DNA of 5,543 bases from Candidatus Thorarchaeota archaeon (GTDB lineage: Archaea > Asgardarchaeota > Thorarchaeia > Thorarchaeales > Thorarchaeaceae), in NCBI GenBank assembly GCA_029856425.1, contig JAHQWZ010000144.1, positions 1 to 5,543 of the forward strand, given 5' to 3'. The position numbers were made by a program, and so were the translations under genes. Positions 1-5,543 of this stretch are shown here, one piece after another (the stretch's first letter is position 1; each line of letters begins with the position of its first letter). Under the pieces are notes generated by a model that saw only the letters and a list, made by a program, of their open reading frames with translations, made no database searches and had not been told where the DNA came from.

Positions 1-1
1 T

Positions 2-70
2 CTTTCAGTACTACTGTCAAACTCCATCTATTACAACCCCGCAAACTTCACCTTCAATATAATCATTAGA
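2..70 (+). repeat. Repeat unit 0, C-terminal tail only
   Basis: These 23 codons match the last part of the repeat: the S-x-S-I-Y-like strand, an N-P-A-N-F turn, and a closing strand ending I-I-R. The phase and the 300-base register with unit 1 show that the array starts upstream of the window. The stretch 44-60 is identical to 1847-1863 in unit 6 and nearly so to 3047-3063 in unit 10. Confidence 0.85.
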
Positions 71-3000
71 CCACACTATACTTCTGCGGCAATATCAGGG
101 AATCTGACTATACCCTATGGTTTCAATACCTCATTGACAGTTGTGCTTATGGACCTAGACACCGGTCTTGCTGTGGATATAGGCGAAGTTGCCACAATCA
201 CAATCGCATCGACTTATGGCTCTCAGGATTACTCCTCACTATCATCATTTGATCTTACTCTTGAGACCGATAGCTGGAGCGTTGGAACCACTAACGTCAA
301 TCTATCTATCAGTATGGCAGGGACCACATTCTCGAATCCATCGACCTTTTCATTCGAGATTACTGTAAGGATGCGAAGGACAGCAGTCTATGTCCACGGT
401 GAACTAATCACCCCTTATGGAATGGACACGAACATCTCCGTTGCGCTACTTGACATGGATTCAGGAGTAGAGATTGACATCAATGATGTAGATGCCTTCA
501 GCTTCACATCGGTCTATGGGACAGTACCATTTTCCACTCCGTCAAGCTATGATGTGACACTCTCGACTGGTTCTTGGTCTGTAGGGGTGGTAACAGTCAC
601 ACTGTCCCTCTCCTTATCTGCTGCGCATTACTCAACTCCAACAGACTACGTGTTTGAAGTGAGAATCCGGAGTCACATAACTTCAGCCTGGGTGGTTGGA
701 GAGTTTACAACGCCATCTGGCGAGGACACATCCGTTACAGTGTTCGTGAAGGATCTAGACACAGAGGCGTTCGTAGCAATATCTGCGGTAGCATCAATTT
801 CCTTCACTTCCTCTTATGGGACAGATGTATATTCCACGCCTGCGAGCTTTACAATCAATCTCCTCACGAGTTCATGGACCATCGGGTCATGGGATGTGAA
901 TCTTTCAATCTTACTCTCAAGCACCACCTTAGATGACCCGGATAACCATTCCTTCATTGTTACTATCAGGCATCATTTGACTTCTGTGACTGTGCAGGGC
1001 AATCTGACAACTCCATATGGGCTTGACACCCCTGTCAGAATAGTGCTCACAGACCTAGACACGGGTCTATTGATTGATGTTTCAAATGTAGCCTTGTTCA
1101 ATTTCTCATCATCATATGGATCACAGGTCTTCGGCTCGCCTGGATCTTATGATGTATTATTGGAAACAAATACTTGGACGGTGGATAGCACATCAGTCAC
1201 ATTGAATGTGTCGCTCTCAGGATCAATCTATAGTGATCCTCTGGGCTATGTTTTTGATGTCGTCATTAGACCTCATTTCACAGCAGCTTCAGTGTTGCTA
1301 GATTTGCAGACTCCCTATGGAATGGATACACCCCTTACAGTTATCCTCATAGACTTGGACCTAGGAACCCCGATTGATATTGGGAACATTTCTCTAATCG
1401 AGTTTACTTCCAGTTATGGTCCACACCAATTTGTCTCTCCATCTAGCTGGAATATCACACTGGACACAGACAGTTGGCTATTGGGATTTGAAACTGTGAC
1501 GACGAGCATTACAATGTCGGGTTCCATTTACAGCTCACCCAATGATTATGTGTTTGACATTTTCATCAGAAAGCATCATTCGTCTGTGAGTGTTTCAGGA
1601 AACCTCACAATCGCTCACGGCATTGATACTCAACTAACAGTAGTGCTCACTGACCTAGATACCATGAGCTCAATTCCAATAGGCACCGTTATGGGCTTCA
1701 ATTTCACTTCCATTTATGGCTTGCAGGAGATATTGACACCAACCGGGTACGATGTAACTCTCACTACCAACTTATGGGATGTGGGCACCTTTGCCGTCAT
1801 TCTCGATGCAAATATGCTAACTAACTCAGTGTACTTTGATCCTGAGAACTTCACCTTCAATATCCATGTCCGACGCCACTTCACAGCTGCATCGGTTTCA
1901 GGAGAACTAGTCGTGCCGAATGGCAATAACTCTGATATTGCCATATTAGTTCTCGATCTGGATACTGGAGTGATCTTTGCTATTAGTAGCGTGTCTTCAT
2001 TCGTGTTTGATTCAATATATGGGCTTCAGACCATCAATTCGCCCACATCTTATGACGTGACCCTCATCACTGATTCCTGGTCAGTAGGGGTAGTAGAAGT
2101 CACTCTGTCGGTGCTTCTTTCATCATCAATACTGAATGCCCCCGATGACCTTGTCTTCAATGTCACAATAAGAGCGCATTACACTTCAATCAATGTCAAG
2201 GGTGGCATGACTACGCTCTATGGTTTCGATACACCTCTCACTGTTGAGGTCACTGACCTTGACACAGGCTTCCTAGTTGACATTGCTGACATATCTGAAT
2301 TCAATTTCACCAGTATATATGGCTCTCAGGCATTCTCTTCACTCTCAAGCTACGATGTATCCTTGGACACTGATACATGGGACGTTGGCAATGTACCTAT
2401 CAGCTTGATGGTGACAATTAGCGGGTCAATATACCATATTCCCTCAGTCTATTCATTCGATCTGAATATTACAGCACATCAAACCACAGTGTCAGTGACT
2501 GGAGACCTGACGGTTCCTCATGGTGTAGATGTTTCACTTGCTGTCCTTCTGATTGACTCCAATCTAGGATTACTAGTGGATATCTCAGATGTTGCTTGGA
2601 TATTCTTCACATCAGTTGAGGGTGACCAGAACGAGACTGCTCCGGGATCATTTGATATTACTCTTGGCACATCATCTTGGGCCCCTGGAACCACTCAAGT
2701 CACTGTTTCAGTAGGACTGTCGAGTGATATCTATGAGTTACCCAATAGTTATGCATTCAATGTGACAATTCGGATGCATTATACATCTGTCTCAATTTCG
2801 GGAAACCTAGAAATTCCGCGTGGAGAGAACACGTCCCTAAATGTAGTCCTCATTGATCTTGATACTGGACTCGGGGTTCCTATTGGTGCTGTAGACAGTC
2901 TTTCATTCGTGTCTGGATATGGAACCGAGTCATTTGCTTCACCTGCTAGTTATGGTGTGCAATTGACTACATATGCATGGGCCGTTGGTACTCCTCAGGT

Positions 3001-5542
3001 TAATCTCTCCGTTTCTTTAGCTGGTTCCATCTACAAGAATCCTGCCAACTTCACCTTCAACATAGCCATCAGGCTTCGGTATACATCCACATCCGTGAGT
3101 GGGACCCTTGTTGTACCTTATGCATTTGCTACAAATCTGACTGTAATGGTCCTCGACCTAGACTCAGGGAGTACTGTGGATGAGGTAAATGTCGCTTCGA
3201 TTACTTTCGATTCGAACTACAGTCCTCAAATCTTCACAACCTACAACATCACTCTTGACACCAGTACCTGGAATGTAGGACTGGTAACAGTCACTCTTGC
3301 GGTATCCTTAGCTGGTTCAGATTACGTTGACCCAGCAAACTACACATTCACTATCGAAATACGCCCGCACATGACTGCAGTTTCAGTGGAGGGCGTGGTT
3401 ACCCAACCCTACGGTAATCAAACTCTGCTCAGCGTTGTTCTGATAGATCTCGATACAATGAATCCAATTGGTATCACGAATGTCACAACCTTCACCTTTG
3501 CTTCGTCATACGGTCCTCAATCAATACCGTCTCCATCAAACTACAATGTGACCTTGGATACATCCCTCTGGTCAGTAGGGACCACCTCAGTGACTCTGTC
3601 AGTTGGTATCACCACCTCTTACTACTCAGCACCGGAAAGCTATGTCTTTCAGATCACTATCAGGAGCCTGAGAATCCAATTGTATCATGAACCTAGTGAT
3701 TTGATTTTCCCCAATGGTGATGACTTTCGACTTGTCCTCGTTGTGAAGGTCACTGAGCCTGGACCACTCTACAATGATTCTCTGACGGGACTTCTTCAAA
3801 GTGAATTCTCTGTTTCTGGATATGTTATCACTATCACGGAGATAGAGCTTGGGAGATACAGATTAGTCATAGACGAATCATACTTTGCTCAAGGCAATTA
3901 CACCATTCAAATTGTAATTGACCCATCGGATTCGAGGGATTCATCAGATTTGCTTGCAGTCTATTTCATGTACACGCCTGCCAGGAGTTTTCTGTCATCG
4001 CCTAACTATCCACAAATAACAACGCCTTATGGTGCTGATGTCAACATAACCTTGGAGTACACCGATGTCGATCGTGGATTAGGGATATCTGGCGCTACAA
4101 TGACCCCTGAAGGAATTTCAACCACATTTTCTGAAGACCCATTTAATCAGGGAGTGTATATAGTCACTCTAATTGTAACAGGTCTTGAAACGGGTTCGTA
4201 CAGCTTCAACATCACTGCTTCTGCTGCTGACTATGAATCTAAGATGTTGAGTTTCACACTCCTCATTCGTGTTGTCTACACCTATGCAATTCCAACTGTG
4301 GCTGCATTGGATATACCTGTAGGCAATTCGCCAGCGTTCTATGTTGAGTACTGGGATATAGATCATGATGTCTCTGTTTCCAATGAATCCCCATTCTTGG
4401 TCACTGGAACTTGGAGTTCCTTCACGGTAGAATACGAACCTGGTGCACCACGACCGAGATATAAGGTCACGTTCATCACTTACGATGACACACTTCTTGA
4501 GCAGAATAGAGTCGTGACATTCAACTTCTCCAAGGGCGTCAACTATCAGACTGGTGTTTTCACAGTCACTGTTACAATTCGGACTCATAACACTAATTTC
4601 AGGCTAGTGAGTGCTGTAGAGCCCACAAGCTATAAGGCCCTGCTAAACATCTCGGTGTACTACGGTGATCTCGACAATCTGATTGGAATTCAAGGCTCAA
4701 GAGTGAGTCACTATGTCGAGGGTGATTCTGGCATCTTGGCATCCACGCTATTTAATGACACTTCACCTGGATACTATATAGTTCAGATAAACGCGACTGA
4801 ATTCGGCTCCTTGGGCCTTCAAAGCCTAGAGATATTCTTCAACTGGACAGGTGCTGTTCAAAAGTACCACAACCTAACGTTGCTTGTTTCTGTGAACATC
4901 ATTGGTGCTGAATCCAGCTACACTCTGTTGTCAGCCGCAGAACCTACACCGTACCTTGATAACATGAGTTATGTCTTCCTTTACAAAGACCTGTACACAG
5001 GACAGGGCATCACAAACACGAGCTATGGCGGCGGCAACGTTCACATCTATGTACTCTTTCAGGAAATAGTTGTCGATATTAGGCAAATGGCAATTTGGGA
5101 GGTCGATCCTATTCTCTATCCGGGTCGATACGCGGTGGAGTTCAATACCACAATATTCGGGTTGGTCGGCGCGCTTCATATGGAGGTCTATATTAATTGG
5201 ACTAGCGGAGCAGAGCCGTACTATACAAACAGGACTGACATAATCACAGTCCGGATTCTACCAAGAGATACGCTTGTGTCCATTATTCCTCCCTCGCCTA
5301 CTCCTTATGGTGAGAATGCGACATTCTACTTCACTTTCGATGATGTAACTGGCGGCCTATCTGAGTCGATTCATAATGCGTCAAACATGATTGTTACTCT
5401 TGGAATTCCTGATTTCACAATTTCATATAATCCGCTAACAAGGACCTTCTCAGTATCGTTCAATACAAGCCAATTGGTCACTGAAAGTGTCGGGCAAATT
5501 GCGTTTACACTTGATGTTGAGTGGCTCCGTGACCCATTCTAT
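2..5542 (+). CDS. Giant tandem-repeat surface protein (internal fragment, both ends missing)
   Basis: Frame 2 is open for 1,847 codons across the window. I checked the phase at about fifteen landmarks from base 113 to base 5522 and it never changes. The translation is a string of beta-rich domains: the tail of one repeat, twelve repeats of about 100 residues, then six divergent domains of 98-119 residues. Short hydrophobic/Thr-Ser strands alternate with P-Y-G turns and acidic D-x-D loops, as in Ig-like or other beta-sandwich extracellular proteins. No cysteine was read, lysine is very scarce, and about fifty N-x-S/T sequons are present, which fits an exported, N-glycosylated archaeal surface protein. 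No enzyme motif, transmembrane helix, coiled coil or signal peptide is visible. The first in-frame ATG (149) lies inside a repeat strand and is not a start. A stalk, S-layer-like or adhesin role is inferred; the coding call itself is firm. The full protein must exceed 1,847 residues. Confidence 0.93.
71..370 (+). repeat. Repeat unit 1 (100 residues)
   Basis: The unit has intact P-Y-G, D-L-D-T-G, Y-G and Trp positions. Leu replaces the usual Pro at unit position 57, as in unit 8. It carries three N-x-S/T sequons (N-L-T, N-T-S, N-L-S). Confidence 0.9.
371..670 (+). repeat. Repeat unit 2 (100 residues)
   Basis: The acidic loop reads D-M-D-S-G. The unit opens with M-R-R-T instead of the usual His-aromatic pair, and its closing strand is V-R-I-R, so it is the most basic unit of a strongly acidic array. 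Confidence 0.9.
671..970 (+). repeat. Repeat unit 3 (100 residues), altered loops
   Basis: The first turn is P-S-G rather than P-Y-G. The acidic loop is K-D-L-D-T-E, with Glu in place of the loop glycine, and it holds one of only four lysines I count in the array. The Trp and second Y-G are kept. Confidence 0.88.
971..1270 (+). repeat. Repeat unit 4 (100 residues), near consensus
   Basis: This unit is close to the family consensus at every conserved position and serves as the numbering reference: P15-Y16-G17, D28-L-D30-T-G32, Y49-G50, P57, Y60, W69, Y87, P90, R100. The 11 bases at 1052-1062, encoding the acidic loop, are identical to 152-162 in unit 1, at a 900-base offset. Confidence 0.92.
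1271..1570 (+). repeat. Repeat unit 5 (100 residues)
   Basis: P-Y-G, Y-G and Trp are intact. The acidic loop is D-L-D-L-G. The P-Y-G-M-D-T segment resembles unit 2 in both protein and DNA. Confidence 0.9.
1571..1873 (+). repeat. Repeat unit 6 (101 residues, one-codon insertion)
   Basis: The first turn is A-H-G, and the acidic loop is D-L-D-T-M, a variant shared only with unit 12. One extra codon lies in the strand/turn region before the F-D-P-E-N-F motif. The insertion keeps the frame and moves the register of all later units by 3 bases. Confidence 0.88.
1874..2173 (+). repeat. Repeat unit 7 (100 residues)
   Basis: The first turn is P-N-G followed by an N-N-S sequon. The acidic loop is L-D-L-D-T-G, and the Trp is in D-S-W-S-V. 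The 12 bases at 2078-2089 around this Trp are identical to 3569-3580 in unit 12. Confidence 0.9.
2174..2473 (+). repeat. Repeat unit 8 (100 residues)
   Basis: The first turn is L-Y-G, while the acidic loop, second Y-G and Trp are canonical. It is the only unit whose closing strand ends in N-I-T rather than in an Arg. Leu replaces Pro57, as in unit 1. Confidence 0.9.
2474..2773 (+). repeat. Repeat unit 9 (100 residues), most divergent loops
   Basis: The turn is P-H-G. The acidic loop is D-S-N-L-G, so the second Asp is replaced by Asn. The second Y-G has become V-E-G, followed by an N-E-T sequon, and the Trp is followed by A-P-G. Length and Trp position are unchanged. Confidence 0.88.
2774..3073 (+). 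repeat. Repeat unit 10 (100 residues)
   Basis: The first turn is P-R-G-E-N-T and the acidic loop is D-L-D-T-G. The C-terminal part (Y-K-N-P-A-N-F) closely matches the tail of unit 0, including a shared 14-base run (3047-3060 against 44-57). Confidence 0.9.
3074..3364 (+). repeat. Repeat unit 11 (97 residues, three-codon deletion)
   Basis: The three missing codons fall where other units have the S-P-S-S linker before Y-D/N-V-T-L. The two Y-G turns read P-Y-A and N-Y-S, so both have lost the glycine. The acidic loop (D-L-D-S-G) and Trp remain. Confidence 0.88.
3365..3664 (+). repeat. Repeat unit 12 (100 residues), last of the regular array
   Basis: P-Y-G, Y-G and Trp are intact, and the acidic loop is D-L-D-T-M as in unit 6. 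It ends in T-I-R at 3664; the sequence after that loses the Trp and second Y-G landmarks. Confidence 0.9.
3665..3976 (+). other. Divergent beta-domain 13 (about 104 residues)
   Basis: This is the first domain after the regular array. It has a P-N-G turn at 3710-3718, 303 bases after the last P-Y-G, so it stays nearly in register. The acidic loop is degraded (T-E-P-G-P), and the array Trp and second Y-G are absent. The second half carries G-R-Y and G-N-Y strand motifs, the pattern shared by the domains that follow. Boundaries are approximate. Confidence 0.65.
3977..4270 (+). other. Divergent beta-domain 14 (about 98 residues)
   Basis: A clear T-P-Y-G turn (codons from 4022) is followed by a strand and the acidic loop T-D-V-D-R-G-L-G-I. 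The second half has G-V-Y and T-G-S-Y strands and closes with L-L-I-R, like the closing strand of the regular repeats. It therefore links the two halves of the protein. Confidence 0.7.
4271..4582 (+). other. Divergent beta-domain 15 (about 104 residues)
   Basis: The turn is I-P-V-G at 4313-4324, followed by an aromatic strand and the acidic loop W-D-I-D-H-D. The second half is proline- and Arg-richer around P-R-P-R-Y, and the closing strand ends V-T-I-R-T-H, recalling the junctions of the regular array. Confidence 0.65.
4583..4897 (+). other. Divergent beta-domain 16 (about 105 residues)
   Basis: The turn position is T-S-Y-K and the loop is G-D-L-D-N. The second half shows P-G-Y-Y, then F-G-x-x-G, then F-N-W-T-G with an N-L-T sequon in the last strand. 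This second half is closely matched by domain 17. Confidence 0.68.
4898..5254 (+). other. Divergent beta-domain 17 (about 119 residues)
   Basis: This is the longest domain. The turn is T-P-Y-L and the loop K-D-L-Y-T-G-Q-G-I. A glycine-rich S-Y-G-G-G-N segment follows, then P-G-R-Y, F-G-x-x-G, I-N-W-T-S-G and an N-R-T sequon before a closing T-V-R strand. It matches domain 16 from P-G-x-Y onward. Confidence 0.68.
5255..5542 (+). other. Divergent beta-domain 18 (C-terminal end cut by window)
   Basis: A T-P-Y-G-E-N turn (5300-5317) is followed by an aromatic strand and the loop D-D-V-T-G-G. The second half has the F-x-V-x-F-N-T-S strand and a V-E-W strand at the N-W-T position of domains 16 and 17. 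The window ends within the closing part at F-Y, so the gene continues. Confidence 0.68.
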
Positions 5543-5543
5543 G

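Larger units (their letters stand above)
71..3664 (+). repeat. Array of twelve in-frame tandem repeats, 300-base period
   Basis: The P-Y-G codons (or their equivalents) start at 113, 413, 713, 1013, 1313, 1613, 1916, 2216, 2516, 2816, 3116 and 3407, so the period is exactly 300 bases except for one +3 and one -9 change. Unit numbering runs from the residue after the closing I-R. Conserved positions are G10, P15-Y16-G17, D28-x-D30-T-G32, Y49-G50, P57, Y60, W69, P90 and R100. Asp28 and Trp69 occur in all twelve units; Asp30 occurs in eleven. The protein pattern is clear but DNA identity between units is only moderate: a hand alignment of units 1 and 4 around the P-Y-G/DLDTG segment gives roughly 60-65%. 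Short blocks are exactly shared, such as a 17-base match at 44-60 and 1847-1863. The duplications are therefore old, and the length is held by protein-level selection. Confidence 0.95.

Noticed and set aside
149..151. First in-frame ATG as a possible start codon
   Set aside because: It falls inside a beta strand of repeat unit 1, the same frame is open and repeat-like upstream, and no ribosome binding site precedes it.
1714..1944. Minus-strand open frame of 76 codons
   Set aside because: It lies antisense to repeat units 6 and 7, has no recognisable motif, and is explained by the codon pattern of the + strand gene.
71..3664. Satellite-like or recently amplified DNA repeat, or a CRISPR-like array
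   Set aside because: Units share only short identical DNA blocks and moderate overall identity. The 300-base period is in frame and conserved at protein level, so it is a coding repeat and too diverged for recent slippage.
71..3664. Cadherin-like or RTX calcium repeats suggested by the D-x-D motif
   Set aside because: Cadherin D-x-N-D-N/D-R-E signatures and RTX nonapeptides (G-G-x-G-x-D) are absent; one D-x-D loop per 100 residues is not enough for either family.
4169..4588. Minus-strand open frame of 139 codons
   Set aside because: It is antisense to domains 14-16. Its translation is Cys/Arg/Ser-rich with no domain-like pattern, while the + strand frame there continues the repeat protein without a break.
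4931..5179. Minus-strand open frame of 82 codons with a few Cys near its end
   Set aside because: The final C-x-x-C-G looks faintly like a zinc site, but the frame is antisense to domain 17 and no partner Cys/His pair or wider family pattern is visible.

Overview
The whole 5,543-base window is the interior of one very large protein-coding gene on the + strand. Frame 2 is open from base 2 to base 5542: 1,847 codons with no stop, no believable start and no frame shift. The gene runs off both ends, so the signal peptide, any membrane anchor, the promoter and the terminator all lie outside. No intergenic DNA, RNA gene, mobile element or CRISPR array is present, and nothing on the - strand looks like a gene.

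The protein is a chain of about eighteen beta-rich domains. Bases 2-70 are the tail of one repeat. Bases 71-3664 hold twelve head-to-tail repeats with a nearly exact 300-base (100-residue) period; only two units depart from it (303 and 291 bases). Each unit carries a P-Y-G turn near residue 15, a D-L-D-T-G motif near 28-32, a second Y-G near 49, an invariant Trp near 69, and ends in a strand closing with I-R. Bases 3665-5542 hold six more divergent domains of about 98-119 residues. They keep the first half of the module (P-Y-G turn, strand, acidic loop) but have a different second half, best seen in the last three as a G-x-Y strand, a Phe-Gly/Gly turn and an N-W-T-type strand.

Composition fits an exported surface protein. 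I read no cysteine in the 1,847 residues, very few lysines, many Asp, Ser and Thr, and roughly fifty N-x-S/T sequons. The likely role is a long, glycosylated, stalk-like or S-layer-like surface protein or adhesin. The binding partner cannot be read from this fragment.

The organism is most likely an archaeon. Giant Ser/Thr-rich proteins built from P-Y-G / D-x-D beta-sandwich repeats, with moderate GC and mixed AGA/AGG/CGN arginine codons, resemble what is seen in Asgard archaea (for example Thorarchaeota-like genomes) and some Thermoplasmata. This placement rests on general style, not on a marker gene, and is tentative.
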